In this document: piece by piece, positions 1-10,575 of the stretch | Layout of the letters: every line of letters starts with the position of its first letter | Numbering within the stretch: the stretch's first letter is position 1 | DNA from: Asterochloris sp. CNOR1 | Taxonomy: Eukaryota; Chlorophyta; Trebouxiophyceae; Trebouxiales; Trebouxiaceae | DNA length: 64,000 nt | Reading direction: 5' to 3' | Assembly: GCA_963969365.1 (NCBI GenBank) | Contig: OZ017748.1 | Span: forward strand, 2,787,001 to 2,851,000 | Made by a program: the position numbers and the translations under genes | The notes under the pieces: model-generated | The model's database searches: none | What the model was told of the DNA's origin: nothing | What the model saw: only the letters and a program-made list of their open reading frames with translations

Positions 1-3000
1 ATGGCTGCGCCGCGCCAGCCTGCTGGGTCTGGCGGGCACCCTGGGAGGGGCCCTGCACTGCTGCGTGATCAAACCTCTGCTGTTGCTCAACATGGGAGGG
101 ACCCTGAGCCTGGGCCTGCACAGGCACCACAGCAGCCTGCTGCTGGTGCTGCGCATCCACTTGGCTGGGACCCGGGGGCTGGCTCTGCAGAGGCACCAGT
201 GCAGCCTGCTGTGGCTGCGCTCCTGGGGGTGGCACCCCAGGCTGGGCGTGCATGGGCACCATGGCTACCTGCAGCTGCTGCCTGGTCGCCGTGGGGCCCT
301 GCGGTGCCGCCTGCCTGCCTTCATGGCTGCCCATGGGCACCTGGCTACGAGTGGCAGCAGCAACTCGCAGGTGGCTGCTGGCATTGGGCGCCAGCCCCAG
401 ATGCGGTGGGAAGGCCTGCCCAGGCGCAGAGGCAGTGTAGACAGGCGCAGGGAAGCCAGGGGCTGTCATGGGAAAAGGCATCCCGCCGACACCTGGCCCT
501 GCAGCAACAGCATTGAGCAGCATGTCGTGCTGTGGAGGTGTAGGGCATGCGGTATGGTATTCCTGACACTGAAGCAGTTGCTCTGCAGGCAGGGAGCAAA
601 GAAGATCGAGGCAACGTAGACCTGGTCCTGTCAGTAAACAGCACATGCAAAGCAGGCTCACCCTGGTGGTGAAAGGGGTGGCCCATTGCAGCAGGCAGAG
701 CTTGTGAGCCCACCCCAGCCATCCCTTGTGGTGCATGCGCATAAGCCCTGCGCTGCTCATAGTTGGGGTGGGGACCGCGCATGGGCCCAGTGGCTGCCCA
801 AGCGGCCTGCCGAGCCATCATGAATTCCACAGTGCGCTTCAGCTCTGCATTCTCCTGGACAGCCTGCAGCGACAGCAGCAGCAAGGCTCCAGTTGGTAAC
901 AGGGGCTGACAGGGAGCCCAGCAGTGAGCCATGAGAAGGCAAGCAAGGCTTGACAGCAGGACGTGGAGATGCCAGCAGCATGGCTGCTCCGTGCGGCAGC
1001 AACGAGGCTCATCAGCAAGGGGGCCATGCCACTCCAGAAGACTCACATGCCTTTCTGCATATCCCGCATAGAGAAAGAAAGCGCTTGCATGAGTTTGCAT
1101 TGCCAAACCCTCTTGCACAATGTCCACAAGCACGATGTCCACCTGCATCCTCCCATGGGTTTCCCAGCTGCATGCTCTATGAAAAGCACTGCCTGTGCTT
1201 CTGCTGGTGCAATGCGCATGGTTGCCTAATGGGCAGATCTGCCTGGCCGCTGCAGCTCAGCCAGCAGGTCCAGTACCTTTGCACATGCAGCTGCTGCTTG
1301 ACACAGCGGCGCTTGCAGCACAGTACCCCGCTTCCATTGCCTGAAGCAGTGCATGTCCAGCAGCATTCCACGAGGGGAGTGCCGCTGAGCACCACATGGC
1401 AGTGCCTCACATCTGCAACCAGGCCCAGCAGCACTGCCTTCAGCACCCCACCCTAGCCCAGCTGCAGTCAGCCTGTGAGGCAACCCTTGACTGGCGCAGC
1501 TGTGCCAGCGCTCGCTGCTCCACTGCACTTCCAGGGCAAAGCCAAATTGTACGCTGCAATGAAACCCTAAACCCCGCCCCGCACTGCCCAGTGCTGCACA
1601 AAGGCAGTCCCACCTGCTGCAGCTGTGCCTGGAAGTAATCTCGGGAACTCTCAGTAGCGCTTTGGTTGTCCTTGGCGCTTTCCAGCTCTTGAACGAGGTC
1701 ATTGAACCTGCAGGTGTTGCAATCTGAGTGAACAAGCAAAATGGAGCACAGACCATCCAGTAACTCCGGCAGGACTGCTGACTGCAGGGTGAGTGCAACC
1801 CTTGTTGGGAGTGTGGTCCCAGAGAGCACCGGCCAGCGCAAAGGGGGACATAGGCAGGCGGCAACAGCAAAGAACGAAAGGTAGACACAGCGTGCAAGGG
1901 CCGTCCCTGCAGGCAGTCCAGGCTTGTGCTGGGCATGAATGGCCAAGAGCTACAGGCTCACAACTAGTGGAATGCACACAGGGCATCATGTCCTGCCACA
2001 ATGCATGTATTGGGTGTGCTCAAAAGCAGGACCCATCTTCACAAACACAGCACATTGCTCTGCCTGCAGCTCTGGCATAAGACCTTGCGTTGGCACACGA
2101 CAAGCACCCATCTAGAGCAAAAATGGTGTCATCCCAGACTGGATGACCCATTGTCGCAAACAAGCTGTGCAATGTCCTGCCTACAGCTCTTGCACCATGG
2201 GGTGCACAGGCCCTGCTGCACACCTACCCACTCTACAGCCCATGCAATGTGCTCCTCCCCGCCCTTCGGCCTCCTGACCCATATTCAACAGCCCGTCCCA
2301 GCACCGCAAGCAGCTTCTTTGATCAGAGACACCGCAATCTGCAATCTCACTCTGTGGCCAGCCCATTGTATTCGGCCACATGCTCCTCCTGGGCAGTCAG
2401 CTTCTCAGCAGCCATGGCCTTGTGTTCGCGCAGGAGCTGCTCCTGCACCTCCTGCAGCCTCCTCTCCAGACCCTGCAGTGGCAAAATAGAGTTGTCGGGC
2501 TGTGCCATGAGGGGGCTGCTGGGTGCTGTGCACACCCTGGCACAAGCATGCCAAGTGCATGGGAGGCACCAGTGCTCCAGTCACCAGTGTGCTCTTCTGG
2601 CAACCCAAGATTTGTTTGCAGGTCAAGAATGCAGCTGGCATCGATCCTGGTCAACAATATGTCATGCGCCCCACATGCTGAGCCATCTCACTTGCACCCT
2701 GTTGGCCTGAGCGGCAGGCGCTCCCATGCAGCACAGCTTTAATGAGGCCTGCTGAGTGGCAGGACACACTTCAGCCTGCTGTCTCTCACTGCTTTGGCGT
2801 CGAGCACCTCCAGCAGCTGCTGCTCCTTTTCAGCCAGCTCCTTCTGTAAAGTCTTGTTCTGCCTACCCCATTCGGCTGCCTGGGAGGTTTCCTGCATGCG
2901 GCGCTCCAGGAGACGCATCTCCTGCACACAGGCATCAGCATGCTGCGCCACTCATCTGGAGCAGGTGTCAAGCGCAGTCTTGCCAGCAAGACAGCAGGCC

Positions 3001-3229
3001 GTGCCTGTCTTGCACTTCCGTCCTGGAACTTGGCCAGTTGGGGGCTAATCTCCATGTGTCGCCTCTCTAATTCATCTGGAAATAGCCTCACGCTGGCTGA
3101 CCCGGCGCTGCTGGGCTCCGGACTGTGTCCATTGCCGTTCATCAATAGGGTGGCATCGCTTGTTGACTGCGGGCCAGATTGCGGGCGATGCATGGCGCTT
3201 GCCCAACGATGCCACTGCACTGGTTGCAA
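1..3229 (-). CDS. Coiled-coil protein with Pro/Gln-rich C-terminal region (partial)
   Basis: Minus-strand gene that leaves the window at base 1. The likely start is the Met at 3229 (or 3193), followed by a Ser/Gly-rich stretch (MNGNGHSPEPSS) and FPDELERRHMEISPQLAKFQ. Later exons are heptad-rich: about 2930-2760 (LLERRMQETSQAAEWGRQNK, KELAEKEQQLLEVLDAK), about 2500-2350 (LERRLQEVQEQLLREHKAM, LTAQEEHVAEYNGLA), about 1710-1620 (DLVQELESAKDNQSATESS) and about 860-672 (VQENAELKRTVEFMMARQAA). From about 590 down to 1 one minus frame stays open and is rich in Pro, Gln, Ala and Val, with related units such as QQAALVPLQSQ and QQAAVVPVQAQAQ. I recognise no family. The picture is a long coiled coil with a disordered tail, as in scaffold or cytoskeletal proteins, but function is unknown. 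Exon borders are approximate. It is divergent from the next gene, about 130 bp between starts. Confidence 0.55.
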
Positions 3230-3358
3230 TGTTGCTCAAGCGATTGCAGGGCAAGGCACAGCATGGATGCGCATTGGTTGAGCGGGGACTTTCTTTGACG
3301 TATTGTGGTCTCTGGAGCTCTCCTCTCACTCGATTGGGTGCCCTCCTGAGCGGCATCA

Positions 3359-6300
3359 ATGCTGCTGTCAAGAGCCTGCGTGAGGCATAGCTGGCCTGCA
3401 GATAAGCCATCAAGACGCCCACATACAGTGCCCTGGTGCTTCACCCAGCAGCACAGGGGTGTTCTGTCATTCAGGACTTGTGCAGGAGCAGTCAGAACAC
3501 CATCAGAACACCATCAGGGCAATGGCCGCACCAGTGACCCAGCAGGCAGCTCAGCCTTCCCCCCAGCTGAGCTGCCACAGCAGGACCACAGCAGCACTCT
3601 GATAGTTGTTTTCCGTTGGCCCAAGGGACTTGGGGGCAATGAGGTGTCAGTTGTCGGTGAGATGCTCAGCACCTTTGATGCTGAGCAAGATGGGGGCCCT
3701 TCCCAGGTCAACACGAGAACTGCTGCCAATGCAGGGTCCTTCAATGGCTGGTCGCAGCCCCTTGTGCTAGGGAGGTCTCCTGAGACTGGCGACTTTGTGC
3801 GCAGTCTGTCCCTGCCACCAGGGACACATCAGGTAGGGCCGCGTTGGCCAGCAGAGTACAGATAGCCAGGCCTCAGTCCCTGCCCTGCGATGCTCATGCT
3901 TGTGCTCTGCGTAGCCCAGTCAGCCTGCCTGCATGAGTTGTTGAGCCAAATTGCTGTGCGTGTCGGCCTGCTTTGACTCACCCTGCATGGTGCCTTCAGT
4001 ATAAATTTCTGGTGGACACCCAGTGGCGGACCAGTGCTGCTGACCCCTTAGTCACAGACCAGCAGGTAGGCACTGTCACAGCTGTTGGCTTGCTGGAACA
4101 ATCGGTCCGTTGTTGCAGTGGAGACCCAGACACACCGCAGCAACCTCCTTGACAGCCCTTGGCATGCTGGCTGCAGACAGGGCTGCTCAACAATCAGCAG
4201 ATGGCAGCTCATAATGCAACGTTTCACTGGCGCGGGAGCCTTGGTGGGACAGAGGTCTGCATTGCTGGCGACTTCAATGCCTGGGCGGTGAGCCAGCTTC
4301 CTCCTGCAGCCAGGCTGCTTTCCAGAGACAGAGGTCTGCATCTGCCGGGCAGTTCAGTTGAGTGGTGAGCCAGAAGCCACCAAGGGGAAGTGCTTCCCAG
4401 GGAGATACATTGCAAGCTAGGCTGCTTCTCGGCACAGAGTCTTTACAAGGTTGTGTGCCATTTCATTTCTGTGCGTTGAGACAGACCCTCTGCAAGTCTG
4501 GCTGGGCCAGTCTGTGTGGCTGAAGGAAACTTGCAGTGTGTCCCATGCTGCCGGCTAACACGTGGCCAGCCACCCTTGGCATTGCGTGGTGGCAGCTGAG
4601 ATCGTGCTGCACGTTGGTCAACATTGGGTGCCACTCTGATCTGCTACTTCGCCTGCAGGAGCTGCTCCCACTCAGACAGGACCCGCAGACCGGAGACTGG
4701 GTGCTGCCCTGCAGTCTTCAGGTGCAGAGGCACGCCTGACAACCGTGCAGCGCATCCTGCACGCCATCCCATCCACCTCCCCTATCATTTGCAATCTGGC
4801 ACAGGGCTTCACTGCCTGCCTGGTTGAAGCTGCACACCTCCTGAAGCAAGATCCCAGCAACCTCACCTTGTGGCAGCCACTGCTCGTCTGGTGCCCAGTC
4901 AGTCCTTGTGCATCTGCAGCCAGGTGCGTACGCCTACCAGTTCCTGGTGGATGGGCAGTGGCGCACCTCCCCAGACGCTCCCGTGGACCTGGATGGCAAG
5001 GGGCACCTCTGCAATCGGGTGGGGTGTCAGATTCACCCTGCACAGCCCAGCCTGCTGCCCACTCATCTGCCCTCCCCACCCTGCGACAGTGCCACACGTC
5101 CCCCCGCCAGGTGCAGCCAGCAGACGGTCGTCCCAGCCAGCTGGTCCATGCGCAGGCGCTGAGGTGTTGTTGACATGCATCTCCAACCTCTCTCAGCAGC
5201 TGGGCCTGGGTGCATCCCAGCCACATGTGATTGCTGATGGAGGCCTGGGCCTGGTGCAGATGTCTGTGGGTGTGCCGGAGGCCTTCCAGATCTTCTATGC
5301 GACTGGCTGGAACCAGGCGACTGTGCTCTACAGGGTACTCCCGAGGGCAGGCCAGGCGCCGGCAGCTGCACAGGTGTGTCCCGAGACTGACCCAGGCGGC
5401 TCCTCGCTGCCTCTGCCATGTCCTGGCCATGCTTCAATTGAGGACCACAAGCGGGTCAACACAAGACCTGGTGTCATTGCTTGAGAAATGAGCGCAAAAA
5501 ACCCTGTGGTCTGCCACCTGGGCCGCCATCTGGAGTGACCCTTACTGATCTCTCTCTGAGAGGCGGCATGCCTCCTGCTGCGGGGCTGGAAGAGGCCCAC
5601 ATGCTGCCTTCAGCTGTGAAGCTGAATTTTGAATCTTCTTGCAGGGCTGGCAACATGCCAGCATGTTCCCGACAGCCAGCAGGGCCAAGCCTGGCGGGGG
5701 CAGCTGGCTTAGTGCCTTGATTCCGGTGCCAAGTGCACAGACCCCCCGCAATGGGCGCCCCGAGGGGCTGCAATTGGAGTTCTATGTGGAAGGGGAGGAT
5801 GGCCAGGTGAGATGAGTGTCAGCCTGGCTTCCCCAAAGTGCTTTGGCCTGATCAGCTGCCTCTGCGCCCTGATTGTGAGTTGCTGCCCCTCACTGCTGGC
5901 TCCTGGCAGGGAAATCTGGTTCGTGAGCTGCGCCCTGCGTGGCAGGGGCTCGCTCGTTTTCCTCTGCATCCCCAAGTGGCCAGGCAGCCACATCAAGCAC
6001 TGCTTGGTGCGCTCTGCAATTTCCCATAGTCCAGCCAGAGCATAGAGGCCCAGTGCAGCGGCGTAGTCTTGCCTCTGAGATGCACTCTGGATGCCACCCT
6101 GCATTGACACCACCCATGAGGTGTGCAGGCCTGCTGTGCAGGGGCCAGCTTGTGTCGGGCAGCTTCTTGTGTGGTTGGCAACAGCGCAGCCTGTTGGTGC
6201 ATGCATGCAGGTGCTGCCTTCCAAAGGGCCAGTTGTACAGTGGTGCAGCCCCGTCTCAGGTGTACCTGTGTTTGTATGCTGGTCTGCCCTGACTTCATCA

Positions 6301-9300
6301 CCTGCATTGTTGCAGGAGGACCGTCCCTCTGGCGGCTCCACCTACCTTTGCCCCAGTGTTGGCGCTTTCAAGCTGCGACATGGGCAGCTGCGCCCTTTTC
6401 CCCAGCCCACGGCCGCCCCCACCATGCTGGTGCGATGCCATCCTTGCTCACCTTGGCCACCTCGCTGTGGCTTGACTACACATGCAAATGGACTTCATTC
6501 CAGCACTGAACTCTCCTACGTGGCAGCATCTTGCTTCTTGAATCTCTCTCTGTGCAGCCTGCTCTGCTGTGGTCACTGCACAGCATCCCCTGCCCTTTGG
6601 CTTCCCTTCGTCACCATGCACAAGAGAGGCCGGGCATGGCTGACAGCGTCCTCCACCCCCTGCGGGCAGTGTTGCAGGTGCCACAACCATTCAGTACAGC
6701 CCTCAGAAAGCCCTTGGTTGACCTGTGCAGGTGTCAGACTTGGGTGACACCATGGCAGACTTTCTCACAAACAGGAATAGTGTGGACGCCAGCCCTGCTG
6801 ACATCACATCCCTCCTGCCAGGGCACCTGCTGCAGGTGCTGCTTTTGGCTGCGGCAGCCAGATCACGCCATTAGGAGGCTGTTTAGTAATCTGCACAGCT
6901 GCCACCTGTTGACCCCACACATCACCTGAAATGTCCAACATCATTCAGGCCCTGCCTCCTGTCAGCATTTTACCTCTGACAAGCTGCACCACTGCCAGCT
7001 GCTTCTTTCAAATGGATCCCGTTTTGCAGGTGTCAGACCTGGACGGGACCATGGTGGGCACAACCCCAGAGGCTGACGAGATGACGTCTGCCTTCACGCG
7101 ATACTGGGAGGGCACAGCCGCCCTGTGCAACAGTGTGCTCGTGTACAACACAGGGCGCTCCTTAGGGCAGTTCAAGGGGCTGCTGCAGGAGAAGGCGGGG
7201 GTGCTGGCCGTGCCAGACGCACTCATCACGGCTGTGGGAACTAAGGTGGGCTTCTTGAGGGCATTCCCTGAAGAGGCAGATGTTGTCAAGGGGGCTCCTA
7301 CAGGAGGTGTGAGCAATACGTTGTTACTTCACAACACTGGGCGTTTCCCCTCCTGGTGAAGGAGCTCCGGTGGATAAAGGGGGGTGCTGGCCACGCCCAA
7401 CGCGCTCATCACGGCTTGGGGGCCCACCATGTGGGATTCTCAATGTGGCAGCTGAGCCCTATGGGGGAGCTATTGCAGGCTTGGACGGGTGCTGGCCATG
7501 TCAAGTGCGCTGGCTCGGGCCGTGGGCAGCCAGGTGGGAGCTGCAAGGGTTTGGTCAAAGCCCTGAGCAGGCGGGCACTTAGAGCAGCCTGTCATCGTGC
7601 CCACGCTATGCTGAACTGAGATCTGGTAATCGGGAGGTTCTGCGCCAATGCATGAGGTCTGGGATGTGGCATGCTCGGCGTGCTGCATGGCATGGCTCAG
7701 GTCCAGCTGATCAGCACTGTGTGTCCCATGGCAGACGTTGTCACCAGTGGGAGGGGAGCTATGCATGGGCTTCAGGGAGGTGTGCCAGGCCTGACCAGGC
7801 GCCCTGACCCAGCGCCCTGGCCTGCAGATCTTCCTGCTGGACACGGAGGGCGACCTGCGCGGGGGGTGCAGCGGGCAGGCCTGGGTGGAGGACGGGCAGT
7901 GGAACCGTGTCCTGGACGAGGGGTGGGACCTGGGGAGGGTCAAGAAGGTGCGGCTCCTTGGAGCATGCCACAACTTGAGCACTGGGGCACACATCCATCC
8001 AGGCATCAGCTTGCCGGTGGCAGGGAGTGAGTCCGGCATGTGGCCCTGCATGCGCATGCACCGATGCCTGCCTTCAAAACGCAGGCAGGTTGCACGGCAG
8101 GCACAGGGCACAAGCTGAGCAGAGCAGTCCTCAAGACTGGAGACAGGTGAGTACTGCAGGGCTTTCCAGCGCCTGCAAGTTCTTCCTTTGAAACTTCGCT
8201 CCTTGTCCCCTCAGGGCATGCAGGGGCTCAAGCTGCTTTGCACTCCACTGAGACTAAAAGAAGTGCTTCTGTGTCCGTTCAGGCCAAGCAGACGGTGCGG
8301 CTGCAACACCCATGTCAGCTTGGCGCTGCCTGCAGTCTTTGATTTGCAGGGGTGGTTGACCTAGACACTTCGCGGCACAGAACTGAGAACGATGTGATTG
8401 GCCAGGTGCAGCTATTGACCTGTGTGGCCCCCTGCTACAGGTGGCTGAGCAGGTAGTGTCACAGCATGGCAGCGACGGCGCGGTCCACTGGCTGGACCAC
8501 GGCACCGAGCACCCCCACCGCATTGCGCTGAGCGTGCGCAGCGACAAGGTGCAAGTGTGTATGCGCCAGCTGAGCGAGGGGCTGAAGGCGCACGGCGTGC
8601 AGGTGGGTTGCCGGCAGAGGGGCCCAGCACCAGCATTGTCTGCAGGGAGCACTGAAACGTGGCTGTGTCGGCCCCATGTATGAGCATGGTTGGGGCCACT
8701 TCAGCCTGCACTGCTCTGCTGAAGTCAGCTGGAATGGTTGCGCTGCATCCACACACCCTGGTACTGCAGCAGGCATATGATGTGTGACCAGACTGGTTTG
8801 CGTTGGTGCCGGGATCTGGCAGTCACCCCGTGCAGGATCATTTCCTGCTAAGGATGGGCTCTGTGACCTGATTCAGGTGGGTCCAAGTCTGCGCCGTGCA
8901 GGTGGGTTGCCACACACTGCTCTCTGATGCAGGAGAAAAGAGAAGCGCAGCTGCTGGCCCACTGCTGTCAGCAGACCTATCCTCTAAGGAAAGACCAGCA
9001 ACTGAAGCTGGCTGAGATGTAATGCAGTGTGGATGAGTTGTCTCTTGGGACAAGGGCAGATTGCAGGCCTGTGAAATTTCCTGTGTTGGTCAGCTTGCTG
9101 GCTGCACCAGGGAGCAGCCCACAAAGGCTCAAGCATTCCCGATGCCCTGGTCGACTGCTGCATTGGCAAAAGGCTTGTGCCTAGCCATGCATAGCTGCCT
9201 GGTGGTGCCGTCTGCTGGCAAATAGCGCCACTTGGGCTGCATCAGCATTCGAGCTCAGGCTGTTGAGGTTCAGTCTGCTGTTACACTGGCCAACCCCACT

Positions 9301-10113
9301 TGCCTGGACTGCAACCGCTGTAGGGGCTGGGAGCAAAGCCGGTCACTTTGTTCTAGTCTGCTGCTACACGGGCATGGTGCTGTCGTCTGCAGGTGCGTCT
9401 CATACTGTCAGGCTTTGGGGAGTGGCGCTACCTCGATTGCGTCAGCATCCGGGCTGGCAAGCAGGAGGCGCTTGAGTACGTGCGCCAGCTCTTTAACGTG
9501 CCAGTGGACCGCTGCATGGCCGCAGGAGACTCCGGCAATGACACCCTCATGCTGGCAGGTGGGCTGAGGCTGGTCAGTGATGCACAGTGTGTTTGGGGCA
9601 GGCCGCCAGCTTGCTGCCAGCTTGGTGTTTCAAGGCATGCTGTGCTGGCTGATGGGGTGACTTTGGCAGCATCTTATTGCTCGCTGGAGGACCAGCTGCA
9701 CCCAGCTGGTGCTGGTGCTGCTCATTGTCAGCTGCCTGTAGAGCTTGCTCAGAATAGGCTTACTTTAGGTGCCTGCTAAGCTGACGGGTGCCTGCTGGTA
9801 ACCACATAGGCAGCTGCCCACAAGCTGCCTTCATGTTTAGGAAAACAGCAGCATGGCAAGACACCGCTGAATTCTGCCTGCAGAGAAGCATGCTGCATGT
9901 TGCCTGCGTACACCTTAGAACCGGTGGCCAGCAGTGTGTCAGAAGGCAGCAGTCGTGTCTGCAGGGGAACACAAAGCCATCATCGTGGGCAACGCGCAGA
10001 TGGAGCTCCTCAACTGGCTCATGGAGCAGCCGCAAAGTGCCCGGGCAGTGTACACAGATGCTCCCATGGCGCAAGGGATCCTGGAAGGAATTGCTCGCCA
10101 TGGCCTCTACTGA
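3359..10113 (+). CDS. Starch-binding (CBM48-CBM48-CBM25/53) fusion to sucrose-phosphatase-type HAD phosphatase
   Basis: Exons 3359-3832, 4000-4065, 4201-4287, 4659-4721, 4920-5018, 5197-5373, 5645-5806, 6316-6429, 7030-7245, 7828-7947, 8441-8602, 9393-9558 and 9965-10113 join in phase to about 684 residues. The first 45 residues are basic and Ser-rich, like a plastid transit peptide. Two CBM48/AMPK-type glucan-binding modules follow (SFNGW, YKFLVDTQWRTS; then GDFNAWA, YAYQFLVDGQWRTS). Next comes a CBM25/53-like module (QIFYATGWNQATVLYRV, GWQHASMF, LEFYVEGEDGQ). The C-terminal HAD domain is of sucrose-6F-phosphate phosphatase type: DLDGT nucleophile motif, YNTGRS, Lys in SIRAGKQEAL, GDSGND, and a C-terminal VGNAQMELLNW. 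All catalytic residues are present. Known: SPP enzymes dephosphorylate sucrose-6-phosphate. Inferred: an enzyme docked on starch in the plastid, or a phosphatase acting on a glucan-derived sugar phosphate. Several introns contain decayed exon copies (listed separately). Confidence 0.85.
6731..6835 (+). other. Candidate cassette exon duplicating the HAD nucleophile exon
   Basis: Bases 6727-6755 resemble the start of the real HAD exon (7026-7055), including the upstream GCAG and the reading frame: VSDLGDTMAD here against VSDLDGTMVG there. The frame stays open for 35 codons and ends CTGCTGCAG before GTGCTG, so it could splice in phase 0. Skipping it joins APTML directly to VSDLDGT, which is the expected start of the HAD domain. 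I therefore think it is a duplicated exon kept open, either a relic or an alternative cassette. In the copy the second motif Asp is shifted (DLGDT instead of DLDGT), so it could not serve as a normal active site. Confidence 0.5.
7321..7540 (+). repeat. Two decayed copies of the upstream HAD exon inside its intron
   Basis: The exon segment about 7130-7255 is echoed at about 7321-7445 and again, more weakly, at about 7474-7540. In the first copy GGTGCTGGCC and CTCATCACGGCT are exact and ACAACACTGGGCG matches with one change. Many differences are C/T or A/G. Both copies lack a consistent open frame, so they read as relics rather than exons. Confidence 0.7.
9223..9257 (+). repeat. Decayed copy of part of the next exon
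   Basis: About 33 bases (from TAGCGCCACTTGGGCTGCAT on) match the coding segment near 9425-9458 (TGGCGCTACCTCGATTGCGT on). There are about ten differences, mostly transitions. It sits in the intron just upstream of the exon it resembles. Confidence 0.5.
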
Positions 10114-10142
10114 CTCGGGATATCTTCAGGAACACATGACTA

Positions 10143-10147
10143 TGTAA
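10143..10147 (+). terminator. Putative poly(A) signal TGTAA of the CBM-phosphatase gene
   Basis: TGTAA lies 30 bases after the stop codon at 10111-10113. TGTAA is the usual green-algal polyadenylation signal. Confidence 0.5.
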
Positions 10148-10575
10148 CTATTGCCCCCTACCCCTGATCAATTCAGATCCTCCCGTCTGCAGCACCCCTT
10201 TAAGTATCACTGCCTGCCTGTGTCCCTTTGAGAATGTTGAATTAATTACACTGACACAAACACAAGGTTGCCATTCTTTGCAACCTGTGCTGATGCTCAC
10301 AAGGCTTGTGTGATCACACAAAGCATTCCTAGTAGTCATCATGTCGTGCTGTGCAGCAGGCAGGGGGGAAAGAGGGGAGCAACGGGTTGCTGGGGGGGCA
10401 GACTGTCATTCCATCACGACACAATCTGCTATTTGTCTGCTATGTAAATCTAACTGGCTTGGGCAGCTGTAGCAGTTTGGTTCAGGACTCATGATGTGCA
10501 GCCTTCCTGCAGCAACTGGGACCTGCAACACGATCTGGCCAAGTGGAACTGGCTAACGATCTAGGGCAGTGGTGC
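10148..10575. other. Intergenic spacer between convergent genes
   Basis: The 3' ends of the CBM-phosphatase gene (plus) and the histidine kinase gene (minus) face each other here. I see no convincing coding frame, RNA gene or repeat beyond a short G-run near 10370-10400. Confidence 0.5.

Noticed and set aside
1-516. 171-codon open frame on the plus strand
   Set aside because: The opposite strand carries the Pro/Gln-rich coding frame that continues the coiled-coil gene; the plus frame is its shadow.
4672-5430. 252-codon open frame on the minus strand
   Set aside because: It is antisense to CBM exons with clear family motifs.
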